A DNA stretch of 64,000 nt from Marivita sp051251565 (GTDB lineage: Bacteria > Pseudomonadota > Alphaproteobacteria > Rhodobacterales > Rhodobacteraceae). Positions 26,432 to 35,611 of the stretch are shown here, piece after piece. Location of the stretch: contig NZ_JBPOFB010000011.1 of assembly GCF_051251565.1 (NCBI RefSeq), positions 1-64,000 on the forward strand. The letters run 5' to 3'. The position numbers and the translations under genes were made by a program. The number at the start of each line of letters is the position of its first letter. Position 1 is the stretch's first letter. A model generated the notes under the pieces. That model was not told the DNA's origin, made no database searches, and saw nothing but the letters and a program-made list of their open reading frames with translations.

Positions 26432-27307
26432 ATGGCGATCACAGCAGCACTGGTAAAAGAACTGCGCGAAATGACGAGCGCGGGCATGATGGATGCCAAA
26501 AAGGCGCTGGTCGAAACCGGCGGCGACATGGAAGCGGCGGCAGATTGGCTGCGCACCAAAGGTTTGGCCAAGGCGGCCAAAAAATCCGACCGTACCGCGG
26601 CAGAAGGTCTTGTGGCAGTCAACGTCACAGCCGGCAAAGGCGTTGCAGTCGAAGTGAATTCTGAAACTGATTTCGTTGGCAAGAACGCAGAATTCCAAAA
26701 CATGGTCGGCGCAATCGCCGGTGCAGCGCTGAACGTGTCCGATGTGGACGCGCTCAAGGCGGCGGATATCGGTGGCAAGACCGTTGAAGCCACGATCACC
26801 GACAAGATCGCCACCATCGGCGAAAACATGTCCGTGCGCCGCATGGCGGTTCTCGAAGGCACGCAAGTGGTGTCCTACGTGCACAACGCTGCGGCCGAAG
26901 GCATGGGCAAGATTGGTGTGCTGGTTGCACTGTCCGGCGACAACGAAACGTTTGGCAAGCAGGTTGCGATGCATATCGCAGCTGTAAACCCGGCGTCGCT
27001 GTCTTCGGCGGACCTTGATCCGGCGGTTGTCGAAAAAGAGCGTCAGATCCAGATCGACATCGCCCGCGAGTCGGGCAAGCCCGAGCAGGTCATCGAAAAG
27101 ATGATCGAAGGCCGGATGAAGAAGTTCCTGAGCGAAGTTACGTTGCTGGGCCAATCCTTTGTCATCAATCCTGACCTGACCGTTGAAGACGCGGCCAAAG
27201 AAGCCGGTGTCGAGATCACAGGGTTTGTGCGTCTCGAAGTGGGCGAAGGCATCGAAAAGAAGGTCGAAGACTTTGCAGCAGAGGTTGCCAAGGCAGCCAA
27301 AGGCTAA
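26432..27307 (+). CDS. tsf: Elongation factor Ts
   Basis: A 291-residue EF-Ts, the nucleotide exchange factor for EF-Tu. The N-terminal UBA-like part (LVKELREMTSAGMMDAKKAL) and the core motif VNSETDFVGKN are intact, and the C-terminal region (ESGKPEQVIEKMIEGRMKKF) is canonical. ATG 26432 has GGAGAG upstream. Last gene of the rpsB-tsf unit. Confidence 0.98.
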   Translation: MAITAALVKELREMTSAGMMDAKKALVETGGDMEAAADWLRTKGLAKAAKKSDRTAAEGLVAVNVTAGKGVAVEVNSETDFVGKNAEFQNMVGAIAGAALNVSDVDALKAADIGGKTVEATITDKIATIGENMSVRRMAVLEGTQVVSYVHNAAAEGMGKIGVLVALSGDNETFGKQVAMHIAAVNPASLSSADLDPAVVEKERQIQIDIARESGKPEQVIEKMIEGRMKKFLSEVTLLGQSFVINPDLTVEDAAKEAGVEITGFVRLEVGEGIEKKVEDFAAEVAKAAKG

Positions 27308-27333
27308 GTCACCGACCACACGACACATAAGGA

Positions 27334-27368
27334 AGCGGCGCTGTTGAAATAAACAGCGCCGCTTTTTT
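27334..27368 (+). terminator. Intrinsic terminator of rpsB-tsf
   Basis: AGCGGCGCTGTT (27334-27345) and AACAGCGCCGCT (27352-27363) form a 12-pair stem with a six-base loop, followed by six T. Confidence 0.95.
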
Positions 27369-27745
27369 GCGAGAGCACAAGGCACACATCATTTGGGGAT
27401 GATGCGGTCTCATGACAGGCACCGGCATTGTCACCCGGGACAGGCCCAACACCTTTGCACCGTCACATGTCGTTTAGATAGAGACCCGCAGTGCCCTGGT
27501 AATATCGGGGATGCGGGCCCCCAGTTCCTTGGCCAAAATTGCCACCACTCACGGAACACAGCCATCTTGCCAATTTACGCTGGGTCAAGGAAGTCAGGAT
27601 GTGTTTGGCTCACGGTTTTTTCACGCTTCAGGCGTAGCTTAGCCGAAGATCAGTTGGTTTGCTGGTATTGTGGGGTATCTATTAAATACATAATACTGAT
27701 TATAAGAATTTTTGAGCCGAATAACGCAGGCTGTATGACACGCCC
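27369..27745. other. Gene-free region with a possible decayed coding remnant
   Basis: This 377-base stretch has no convincing gene. On the minus strand 27475-27549 reads as a short GTG-started frame ending LAKELGARIPDITRALRVSI-stop, which looks like the C-terminal end of a protein but has a TGA directly before it. The right part (about 27660-27730) is markedly AT-rich compared with its surroundings. This could be a leftover of a deleted gene. Confidence 0.3.
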
Positions 27746-29026
27746 CTATATCTTTGTGGTGCCGCACCAATCCGCAATAAACAGTGCCATCGTGGTTGTG
27801 ATCCGTTTGAGCGATTGCAGGCTCACCCGTTCATCAAACCCGTGAATGTTTTCCGAGATCGGACCATAGCACAGCGACGGGATATCATTGTAAAGCCGGT
27901 ACACCCGACAATCGAGGTATCCCGGCGTTGTAAAGCTTTGCAGTGGCGCCCCTGTGGCTGCACGATGTGCACGGTCCAGTACCGCTTCGGCCTCTGATCC
28001 CGGCGGCTGAACATAGCCTTCCGCGAAGAACCCGTTGAACGTGATTTTCGGTGGTATGTCAGATAGATAGTTATCACTCTTCGCAAATTCCGTAAGGTGC
28101 GCTTCGATGTCATTTGCAGCGTCTGCGGCCTTGATGCCGGGGTAAATGGCGATGCGGCATTGGATGCGGCACCATGCAGGAACAGATGATCCCCAATCCC
28201 CGCCTTCGATCTTGCCGATATTCAGATTAATGGGGTGCGACAAGTCATTGAAATATTTATGTTTATGCCGATTATTATTCCATCGCGCTTCAAGGGTTCG
28301 AAGACTTTGGATTACCCGGTACGCGGCGTCAATCGCGTTGGCCCCTGCACCCATCTCGCGGACATGCACCGGCGTGCCGCGCAGCTCTACCGAAAACCAA
28401 AGCGTTCCAACATTCGCCCGGACCAGCATCTCTTCTTCGGGTTCCGGGATCAGCACAGCATCAGCCGTGTGCCTTGCCAAATAGGTCATCAGCGCGCCAT
28501 TGCCGGTGGATTCCTCTTCCACTACGGATTGGATTTCGACCCGTGCCGCTGGTACAAGCCCTGCCGCGCGCAAAGCGTCCATCGCAAAGATCATCGCGGC
28601 ATGCCCGGCTTTCATGTCTGCGCCCCCGCGCCCATAAAGCCAGTCTCCGTCGATCTGCGGATCAAATGGATCAAAGCGCCACATCTCGTGCGGCCCTGCG
28701 GGTACGACATCGGTATGCGATTGCAAAATCAGGGATCTCCCCAGCGTCTTGGACGGTGTGAAGGTGCCGATCACAATGGGCGCATCAGAATGCTCTGCAC
28801 TGAATTTGCCGCCGCCCTCATGCGCTTCAATCGCGCGTTGATCCATGTGCAGGCGGGTCGTGGCATAACCGCGCTCTTTCAACGCGTCGAACACAAAATC
28901 CTGCACGTCATGTTCCTGCCCGCGCATGGAGGGAAACCGAATAAGGTCTTGGGTAAACGCGATCTGTGCGTCGAACCCGTCTTCCACCGCCCGGCCAATC
29001 GTGTCTGCCTTATTCTGATCCAGCAT
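27746..29026 (-). CDS. M20-family metallopeptidase (ArgE/DapE-like deacylase)
   Basis: A 426-residue dinuclear zinc amidohydrolase. Motifs are LQSHTDVVPAG (first metal His-x-Asp), RGGADMKAGHA (bridging Asp), VVEEESTGNGA (Glu-Glu catalytic pair), the dimerisation domain at about 200-320, and the final HGFDERV histidine. It belongs to the ArgE/DapE/ACY1 group that removes acyl or peptide groups from amino acids; the substrate is not set by sequence. ATG 29026 follows AGGGA. It is divergent from pstS across 353 bases. Confidence 0.9.
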   Translation of the reverse strand: MLDQNKADTIGRAVEDGFDAQIAFTQDLIRFPSMRGQEHDVQDFVFDALKERGYATTRLHMDQRAIEAHEGGGKFSAEHSDAPIVIGTFTPSKTLGRSLILQSHTDVVPAGPHEMWRFDPFDPQIDGDWLYGRGGADMKAGHAAMIFAMDALRAAGLVPAARVEIQSVVEEESTGNGALMTYLARHTADAVLIPEPEEEMLVRANVGTLWFSVELRGTPVHVREMGAGANAIDAAYRVIQSLRTLEARWNNNRHKHKYFNDLSHPINLNIGKIEGGDWGSSVPAWCRIQCRIAIYPGIKAADAANDIEAHLTEFAKSDNYLSDIPPKITFNGFFAEGYVQPPGSEAEAVLDRAHRAATGAPLQSFTTPGYLDCRVYRLYNDIPSLCYGPISENIHGFDERVSLQSLKRITTTMALFIADWCGTTKI

Positions 29027-29265
29027 TGGAGTCCCTATTCGCTGTTCGTGCCAGTGGCGTCTATCCTTGGTGGTCTGATTCCCACCTCGATTTTCCGAAC
29101 GTTACAAAACGCGCTGTCCTATGGGGAGCAAACCCGAATCCAGACAAGGTTTTCAGTGGATTGCATCACACAAGCTTACTGACGTTAAGTCAATTTGTAA
29201 AATAATAACGTTATAAAACAACTTGTTATGAGTTATTTAAGGATATGCGCTTTGCAGTATGGATG
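29027..29265. promoter_or_regulatory. Upstream region between the M20 peptidase and the Pho box
   Basis: Mostly non-coding and AT-rich at the right end (palindrome ATAACGTTAT at 29205-29214). It should hold the peptidase promoter and part of the pstS promoter. I see no gene in it. Confidence 0.35.
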
Positions 29266-29294
29266 CTGTCATGAAACCGTTACGTAACTGTCAC
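29266..29294 (+). promoter_or_regulatory. Pho box upstream of pstS
   Basis: Three seven-base repeats at exact 11-base spacing: CTGTCAT (29266-29272), CCGTTAC (29277-29283) and CTGTCAC (29288-29294), with four-base AT-rich spacers. This matches the PhoB-binding direct repeats. It lies 86 bases before the pstS start, so PhoB should activate the operon at low phosphate. Confidence 0.9.
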
Positions 29295-29379
29295 AAAAGC
29301 ATGGCCAAAGCGGATTAGACCCACCGCCAACGGTCATCAGGGGGATGGCCGAGAGATATCCAACCAAGGAGCTGACATC

Positions 29380-30417
29380 ATGTCTGTGAAACTCTCTGTA
29401 TCGGCACTGGCGATCGCCGCTGTGTCTGCAACGTCCGCAATGGCGCGTGACAACGTTCAGGTTGCCGGGTCGTCCACCGTCCTGCCCTACGCGTCCATTG
29501 TGGCCGAAGCCTTTGGCGAAAATACCGATTTCCCGACACCGGTCGTCGAATCCGGTGGGTCTTCGTCGGGCCTGAAGCGCTTCTGTGAAGGTGTCGGCGA
29601 AAACACCATCGACATCGCGAACGCGTCCCGCGCCATCCGTGAGAAAGAAGTTGCGGCTTGCGCAGAAAACGGCGTGACCGACATCATCGAAGTCCGCATC
29701 GGCTATGACGGCATCGTGTTCGCGTCGCAGCAGTCCGGCCCGGCCTTCAACGCGTTCACACCGACCGACATCTTCAATGCCATTGGCGCAAAGGTGCTCA
29801 AGGACGGTCAGATCGTCGACAATCCCCACAACACCTGGTCCGAGTTCAACGCGGATCTGCCGGATGCCGAAATCGCGATGTTCATTCCGGGCACCAAGCA
29901 CGGCACACGCGAAGTGTTCGAAGAAAAAGTTCTGCTGATCGGCTGTGAAGAAACAGGCGCCATGCAGGCGATGATCGACGGCGGCATGTCCGAAGACGAC
30001 GCGGAAGACGCCTGCCTTGACGTGCGTCAGGACGGCAAGTCGGTCGATATCGACGGCGACTACACCGAAACGCTGGCGCGCATCGACGCCAACACCAACG
30101 GCATCGGCGTGTTCGGCCTCGCCTTCTACGAGAACAACACAGACAAGCTCAAAGTGGCCACCATGTCCGGCGTTGAGCCGACAACAGCCACCATCGCGGC
30201 TGGTGACTACCCCGTGTCCCGCCCGCTGTTCTTCTACATGAAGAAAGCCCATATCGGCGTGATCCCGGGCCTTAAAGAATTCGCTCAGTTCTTCGTTTCT
30301 GATGATCTGGCAGGCCCGGACAGCCCGCTTGCGAACTATGGCCTCGTGTCCGACCCCGAGCTGGCAAAGACCCAGCAAATGGTTGCAGACGAAAAGGTCA
30401 TGGGCGCGGACATGTAA
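29380..30417 (+). CDS. pstS: Phosphate ABC transporter substrate-binding protein
   Basis: A 345-residue periplasmic phosphate-binding protein. The signal peptide MSVKLSVSALAIAAVSATSAMA ends at about residue 22. The mature part opens with VQVAGSSTVLPYASIVAEAF and ESGGSSSGLKRFCEG, the phosphate-contacting loops of the PstS-like family. ATG 29380 has AAGGAG upstream. Under a Pho box; a hairpin follows before pstC. Confidence 0.95.
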   Translation: MSVKLSVSALAIAAVSATSAMARDNVQVAGSSTVLPYASIVAEAFGENTDFPTPVVESGGSSSGLKRFCEGVGENTIDIANASRAIREKEVAACAENGVTDIIEVRIGYDGIVFASQQSGPAFNAFTPTDIFNAIGAKVLKDGQIVDNPHNTWSEFNADLPDAEIAMFIPGTKHGTREVFEEKVLLIGCEETGAMQAMIDGGMSEDDAEDACLDVRQDGKSVDIDGDYTETLARIDANTNGIGVFGLAFYENNTDKLKVATMSGVEPTTATIAAGDYPVSRPLFFYMKKAHIGVIPGLKEFAQFFVSDDLAGPDSPLANYGLVSDPELAKTQQMVADEKVMGADM

Positions 30418-30438
30418 TCGCCTGACGATCCAACCAAC

Positions 30439-30467
30439 ACGAAGGCGGCATGTCGCGCCGCCTTCGT
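30439..30467 (+). terminator. Partial terminator between pstS and pstC
   Basis: ACGAAGGCGGC (30439-30449) and GCCGCCTTCGT (30457-30467) form an 11-pair stem, then TTCTTCT. Its place just after pstS fits an attenuator that makes the binding protein more abundant than the permease. Confidence 0.75.
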
Positions 30468-30503
30468 TTCTTCTGACCATCCTCGGAACAACTTGGGGGC
30501 ATC

Positions 30504-31973
30504 ATGCCACTTCTTTGGCTCTTTCTGATCGTTCTCGCGGTTGCTGCCGGGGCTTTTGTCCTCGCACGGTCCCGCGTCATGGCCATGTCTGGCCAAGACC
30601 GGCGCACATTGCATTCGCTTCCCAATTACTACGGCAGCAACGCCGCTATGAAATCTGCGATCCCGGCCCTTTTGGTCTTGGTGATCTGGCTTCTTGCGCA
30701 GCCGTTCTATGTCAACAACGCGGTCTCGGGGTTGATCCCGGACGCGGTCATTTCCGAAAGCTCTTCGCGCGGGCTTGTTCTTGCCGAAGTGCGCCGCACA
30801 GCGGACGGTCTGGACCTCGCGGTCGAGACCGGGAACATGACCGAAGATTACGCGCGGACGACTGTCGATGTCGAGGATGTCTCCGCCCGCTTGACCGAGG
30901 CTGGTGCCATCGTCACATCGCAGGTCACCGAGCCCGTCCTGCGCGCAGCACAGCAATTCCGCGTGCTCAACACCACCGGCTCCCAGATCATGACCGTCGT
31001 GGTGTTGTTGATTGCCATTGCAGGCGCGCTTTGGGCGGTCCGGGAAACCAACCCGACTTTCCGTGCACGCAACGTGGTGGAACAGGGCATCCGCGCCCTG
31101 CTTATCGCAGCGGCGTCCATTGCCATTCTGACCACGCTCGGCATTGTTTTGTCGCTGCTCTTCAACACGATCGAGTTTTTCCGCCTTTACCCGGCGTCTG
31201 ATTTCTTTTTCGGCACCAACTGGGCTCCCAGCTTTTCGGGGCGCGGGGGATCTTCCGATCTGGGCATCTTGCCGCTGCTTTGGGGGACGTTCTACATTTC
31301 CATCGTGGCCCTGATCGTGGCCGTTCCCATTGGCCTCTTTGCCGCGATCTACCTGTCGGAATACGCCAGCCCCAAGGTTCGTGCAGTTGCCAAGCCGATG
31401 CTCGAAGTCCTGGCCGGTATCCCGACCATCGTGTACGGCCTCTTTGCCCTTCTCACGGTTGGTCCACTGTTGGTCAGCGTGTTTGGCGACGACGGGCTGG
31501 GCTGGATGCAGGCCGGGACCGCTGTCATGACGGCGGGTGTGGTCATGGGCATCATGCTGATCCCGTTCGTGTCATCGCTGTCTGACGATATCATCAACGC
31601 GGTTCCGCAATCCATGCGCGATGGGTCTTATGGCCTTGGTGCAACCCAGTCTGAAACCATCCGTCAGGTTGTTATGCCAGCCGCCCTGCCCGGCATTGTC
31701 GGCGCGATCCTTCTGGCTGCAAGCCGCGCCATTGGCGAGACGATGATTGTGGTTCTGGGCGCGGGTGCCGCAGCGCGCCTGTCGCTCAACCCGTTTGATG
31801 CAATGACAACAGTGACGGCCAAGATCGTGTCACAGCTTACAGGCGACTCGGATTTCGCATCCCCCGAAGCCCTTGTTGCCTTCGCCTTGGGAATGACGCT
31901 CTTTGTCATCACCCTCGGGCTTAATATCTTCGCGCTGTATATCGTGCGCAAATACCGGGAGCAGTACGAATGA
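30504..31973 (+). CDS. pstC: Phosphate ABC transporter permease PstC
   Basis: A 489-residue permease. The N-terminal extension (about 1-190, two or more helices and a periplasmic part) is typical of the long alphaproteobacterial PstC. The C-terminal BPD_transp_1 domain holds ILPLLWGTFYISIVALIVAVPIG, EYASPKVRAVAKPMLEVLAGIP and the EAA loop GLGATQSETIRQVVMPAALPGI. It overlaps pstA by four bases. Confidence 0.94.
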   Translation: MPLLWLFLIVLAVAAGAFVLARSRVMAMSGQDRRTLHSLPNYYGSNAAMKSAIPALLVLVIWLLAQPFYVNNAVSGLIPDAVISESSSRGLVLAEVRRTADGLDLAVETGNMTEDYARTTVDVEDVSARLTEAGAIVTSQVTEPVLRAAQQFRVLNTTGSQIMTVVVLLIAIAGALWAVRETNPTFRARNVVEQGIRALLIAAASIAILTTLGIVLSLLFNTIEFFRLYPASDFFFGTNWAPSFSGRGGSSDLGILPLLWGTFYISIVALIVAVPIGLFAAIYLSEYASPKVRAVAKPMLEVLAGIPTIVYGLFALLTVGPLLVSVFGDDGLGWMQAGTAVMTAGVVMGIMLIPFVSSLSDDIINAVPQSMRDGSYGLGATQSETIRQVVMPAALPGIVGAILLAASRAIGETMIVVLGAGAAARLSLNPFDAMTTVTAKIVSQLTGDSDFASPEALVAFALGMTLFVITLGLNIFALYIVRKYREQYE

Positions 31974-33292
31974 CCGACGCAAGCATGGACAGCGCGCGCA
32001 TCAAAAGCCGCCTGACAACCGTCGACGCCCGCACCAAGAAACGCAACGCTGCCGAAAAGCGGTTCAAGGCGTATGGTCTGGTTGCCATTCTGGTTGGAGT
32101 GTTCTTCTTGGTCGTTTTGACCGTGTCGATCCTGCGGTCTGGCCTCCCGGCGTTTACACAAACCGAGGTCGAGGTGGAATTCGTCCTGACGCAGGCAGAC
32201 TTCGACGCCGCCGAAGGTCAGATGCTCAAGACCCGCGCTTATGAAGACCTGTTCATCGCCGCTTTGCAAAGCCAGCTGGAAGAGCGCGGGATGGACGTCG
32301 CCTTTGACCCTGCGGTCATCGAACGCCTGTTGGGCAAAACTGGCGGCACCATCCGCGAGTATTTCCGCGAGAACCCGGACCGGATCGGCACGCCTGTGTC
32401 CTTCAATCTGGCCGCATCGTCGCGGGTGGATGGCTATTTCAAAGGCCGGGTGACCCGCGATACCGTTGTCGACAGCCGCTTTCTCGAAGTGACCGACCTT
32501 GATCTGGTGGATGCGCTGCGTGATGCAGGGATCATCAAGTCAGCTTTCAACTGGAACTTCATCACCGGGTCTGATTCCGGCGTGGACAATCCCGGCGGAG
32601 CCGGGATCGGCGTGTCGGTGATTGGGTCGTTCTTCATGATGCTGGTCGTGCTGGCGCTGTCCCTGCCCATCGGGGTCGCCGCGTCGATCTATCTTGAGGA
32701 ATTTGCACCGCAAAACTGGTTTACCGACTTGATCGAGGTGAACATCTCGAACCTTGCCGCGGTTCCGTCCATCGTCTTTGGTATTCTCGGTCTGGCCGTG
32801 TTCATCCAGTTCATGCACATGCCCCAATCCGCACCGCTGGTGGGCGGTCTGGTGCTGACGCTGATGACACTGCCGACGATCATCATTTCGACCCGCGCAT
32901 CACTCAAAGCGGTTCCGCCGTCCATCCGCGAAGCCGCGCTGGGTGTGGGCGCGTCCAAGATGCAGACCGTGTTTCACCATGTTCTGCCGCTGGCGGCACC
33001 GGGCATCCTCACGGGCACGATCATCGGCCTTGCCCAAGCGCTTGGGGAAACAGCGCCGCTGCTGCTGATCGGGATGGTGGGCTTTATCGCCCGCGCGTAT
33101 CCCGAAGGCGTTGTATCCGGGTTCCTTGATCCTAACTCGGCCATGCCGGCCCAAATCTACACATGGGCGTCTCGCGCCGATGCCGGTTTCTATGAAAAAG
33201 CTTGGGGTGGCATCATCATCCTGCTCATCTTCCTTCTGACGATGAACATCATCGCCATCATTCTGCGCCGCCGGTTCGAGCGCCGCTGGTAA
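31970..33292 (+). CDS. pstA: Phosphate ABC transporter permease PstA
   Basis: A 440-residue permease with the long N-terminal part of the alphaproteobacterial type (DUF3333-like, about 1-195, beginning with a cytoplasmic basic stretch and one helix) and a BPD_transp_1 core (about 210-430; SIYLEEFAPQNWFTDLIEVNI, EAALGVGASKMQTVFHHVLP). The start codon overlaps the pstC stop (ATGA). Confidence 0.94.
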   Translation: MTDASMDSARIKSRLTTVDARTKKRNAAEKRFKAYGLVAILVGVFFLVVLTVSILRSGLPAFTQTEVEVEFVLTQADFDAAEGQMLKTRAYEDLFIAALQSQLEERGMDVAFDPAVIERLLGKTGGTIREYFRENPDRIGTPVSFNLAASSRVDGYFKGRVTRDTVVDSRFLEVTDLDLVDALRDAGIIKSAFNWNFITGSDSGVDNPGGAGIGVSVIGSFFMMLVVLALSLPIGVAASIYLEEFAPQNWFTDLIEVNISNLAAVPSIVFGILGLAVFIQFMHMPQSAPLVGGLVLTLMTLPTIIISTRASLKAVPPSIREAALGVGASKMQTVFHHVLPLAAPGILTGTIIGLAQALGETAPLLLIGMVGFIARAYPEGVVSGFLDPNSAMPAQIYTWASRADAGFYEKAWGGIIILLIFLLTMNIIAIILRRRFERRW

Positions 33293-33346
33293 TCAGGACC
33301 CTGCCCCATGTACGATGCACCACATTACACCACACAGGAGACGGCT

Positions 33347-34108
33347 GTGACGGACGTCAAAATCAAAGCCAAGGACGTGCAGGTCTATTACGGCGACAAC
33401 CACGCCATCAAAGACGTGTCGGTCGAGATTGAAAACAACACGGTCACCGCCTTTATCGGTCCGTCGGGATGTGGCAAATCCACTTTCCTGCGCTGTTTGA
33501 ACCGGATGAATGACACCATCGATATTTGCCGCGTGACCGGTGACATCCTGATTGACGGAGACGACATCTACGACAAACGCGTCGATCCGGTACAGCTGCG
33601 CGCCAAGGTCGGTATGGTGTTTCAGAAGCCGAACCCGTTTCCTAAGTCGATCTACGACAATGTCGCTTACGGGCCCAAGATCCACGGCATGGCCAGAAAC
33701 AAAGCCGAACTGGATGACATCGTCGAACGCGCCCTGCGCCGCGGCGCCATCTGGGACGAGGTCAAGGACCGCCTGCAATCGCCGGGCACCGGCCTTTCGG
33801 GTGGGCAGCAACAGCGCTTGTGCATCGCCCGCGCCGTGGCCACTGAACCCGAAGTCCTGCTGATGGACGAGCCCTGTTCGGCGCTTGACCCCATCGCCAC
33901 GGCACAGGTCGAAGAACTGATTGACGAGTTGCGCCAGAACTATGCTGTGGTGATCGTCACGCACTCTATGCAGCAGGCCGCCCGCGTCAGCCAGAAAACT
34001 GCATTTTTCCATCTGGGCAACCTTGTGGAATATGACGACACCTCGAAGATTTTCACAAACCCCGAAGACAGCCGCACCGAAAGCTATATCACCGGACGGA
34101 TTGGATAA
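33347..34108 (+). CDS. pstB: Phosphate ABC transporter ATP-binding protein
   Basis: A 253-residue ABC ATPase. Walker A is GPSGCGKST, the PstB-specific stretch LRCLNRMNDTI follows, the Q-loop is FQKPNPFPKSI, the signature LSGGQQQR and Walker B VLLMDEPCSALDP. I start at GTG 33347, which has AGGAG six bases upstream and gives the usual family N terminus (TDVKIKAKDVQVYYGD). An in-frame ATG at 33308 would add 13 residues. Confidence 0.94.
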   Translation: MTDVKIKAKDVQVYYGDNHAIKDVSVEIENNTVTAFIGPSGCGKSTFLRCLNRMNDTIDICRVTGDILIDGDDIYDKRVDPVQLRAKVGMVFQKPNPFPKSIYDNVAYGPKIHGMARNKAELDDIVERALRRGAIWDEVKDRLQSPGTGLSGGQQQRLCIARAVATEPEVLLMDEPCSALDPIATAQVEELIDELRQNYAVVIVTHSMQQAARVSQKTAFFHLGNLVEYDDTSKIFTNPEDSRTESYITGRIG

Positions 34109-34112
34109 AATC

Positions 34113-34829
34113 GTGAGCCAGCAACATATCTCAAGCGCGTTTGACCGCGATCTCGAAGGCATTCAGGCCCGTATCATGAAAATGGGCGGTCTGGTCGAAC
34201 AAGCCATTCTTGATTCCGCCGAAGCGCTTGACACCCGCGATCAGAAACTGGCCGACAAGGTGCGCGTCGGGGACAAGGCGATCGACACGCTTGAAGAACT
34301 TCTGAACGAGGAAGCCGCCCGCGTCATCGCCCTGCGCGCCCCCACCGCCATAGACCTGCGGGTGATCCTGTCGGTCATGCGGATCAGCGCCAACCTCGAA
34401 CGGATCGGCGATCTGGCCAAGAACCTTGCCAAGCGCAACGCGGTTTTGATGACCATGCCGCAGATCAACGGCTCTGCGTCACAGCTGCGCCGCATGTCGC
34501 GGGATGTGCAGTTGATGCTCAAGGACGCGCTGGACGCATATATCCAGCGCGACGACAAGCTTGCGATGAGCGTGATCGAACGGGATGTGGATATCGACCA
34601 GATGTACAACACGCTGTTCCGCGAATTCCTGACCTTCATGCTTGAAGATCCGCGCAACATCACACCGTGCATGCACTTGCATTTCATTGCCAAGAATGTC
34701 GAACGCATGGGCGACCATGTGACCTCGATTGCCGAACAGGTTGTGTTTCTTGTCACTGGCGAAAAGCCAGATGAGCCGCGTCAGAAAGAGGACAACACCT
34801 CGACTGACGCAGCTCTGTCTCAAAGGTAG
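34113..34829 (+). CDS. phoU: Phosphate transport regulator PhoU
   Basis: A 238-residue helical protein made of two PhoU three-helix repeats (about 12-110 and 115-220). Each has the metal-binding type motif: NLERIGDLAKNLAKRN and NVERMGDHVTSIAEQV. It couples PstSCAB status to PhoR/PhoB signalling. The start is GTG 34113, four bases after pstB. An apparent longer frame reaching back into pstB is not coding. Confidence 0.93.
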   Translation: MSQQHISSAFDRDLEGIQARIMKMGGLVEQAILDSAEALDTRDQKLADKVRVGDKAIDTLEELLNEEAARVIALRAPTAIDLRVILSVMRISANLERIGDLAKNLAKRNAVLMTMPQINGSASQLRRMSRDVQLMLKDALDAYIQRDDKLAMSVIERDVDIDQMYNTLFREFLTFMLEDPRNITPCMHLHFIAKNVERMGDHVTSIAEQVVFLVTGEKPDEPRQKEDNTSTDAALSQR

Positions 34830-34834
34830 CGCCA

Positions 34835-35524
34835 ATGTCCTCTGTCCCGCCCACCGTTCTTGTTGTCGAAGACGAACCCGCCCAGCGCGAAGTTCTGGGC
34901 TACAACCTTGAGGCCGAAGGATTTCGCGTGGCCCGCGCCGAGAATGGGGAAGAGGCGTTGCTTCTCGTGGATGAGGAACAGCCAGACATCATCGTGCTGG
35001 ATTGGATGTTGCCCAATGTGTCGGGCATTGAGGTCTGCCGTCAGCTCAAGACACGCGCGGACACCCGCAATGTGCCGATCATCATGCTGTCAGCCCGATC
35101 AGAAGAGGTGGATCGCGTGCGCGGTCTGGAAACTGGCGCGGATGATTACGTGATCAAGCCGTATTCGGTGGTTGAGCTGATGGCGCGTGTGCGCGCGCAG
35201 CTGCGCCGCACCCGTCCGGCTGCCGCTGGGTTGCGGCTGGAATTCGATGACATCATTCTTGACGCCGAAACACACCGTGTCACCCGCGACGGGTCCGAGG
35301 TCAAACTGGGGCCGACAGAGTTTCGTCTTTTGTCTACGCTGATGGAAAAACCGGGCCGCGTTTGGTCGCGTGAACAGTTGCTCGACCGGGTGTGGGGACG
35401 GGACATTTACGTGGATACGCGGACTGTGGACGTGCATATCGGGCGACTGCGCAAATCCCTGACCACAACAGGCGGCGCTGATCCGCTGCGCACCGTGCGT
35501 GGCGCGGGCTACTCCTTGGGGTAA
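34835..35524 (+). CDS. phoB: Phosphate regulon response regulator PhoB
   Basis: A 229-residue OmpR-type regulator. The receiver has the acidic pair VEDEPAQRE, phospho-Asp in IIVLDWMLPN, Thr/Ser-switch LSARSEEVDR and Lys in YVIKPYS. The winged helix (about 130-228) includes LGPTEFRLLSTLMEKPGRVWSREQ in part and DVHIGRLRKSL. It lies last in the pst unit and should bind the Pho box at 29.27 kb. Confidence 0.95.
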   Translation: MSSVPPTVLVVEDEPAQREVLGYNLEAEGFRVARAENGEEALLLVDEEQPDIIVLDWMLPNVSGIEVCRQLKTRADTRNVPIIMLSARSEEVDRVRGLETGADDYVIKPYSVVELMARVRAQLRRTRPAAAGLRLEFDDIILDAETHRVTRDGSEVKLGPTEFRLLSTLMEKPGRVWSREQLLDRVWGRDIYVDTRTVDVHIGRLRKSLTTTGGADPLRTVRGAGYSLG

Positions 35525-35587
35525 ATCGGTTTCTGGCGTTTCAAACACAGCCGATCCGCCACCACCATAATCGCCGTTGCCTCATCT

Positions 35588-35607
35588 CGTTTCCGTCAAA
35601 GGAAACG
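35588..35607. repeat. Hairpin between convergent phoB and phoR
   Basis: CGTTTCC (35588-35594) pairs with GGAAACG (35601-35607), six-base loop, no T-run. It may end one or both transcripts weakly. Nothing else is seen in the 87-base gap. Confidence 0.4.
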
Positions 35608-35611
35608 CAGC

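Noticed and set aside
27393..27845. 150-codon plus-strand frame after tsf
   Set aside because: No ribosome site, no family features, and it runs into the M20 peptidase gene on the other strand.
34023..34112. Extension of phoU into pstB
   Set aside because: The 30 codons overlap pstB in another frame. PhoU homologues start near the GTG at 34113.
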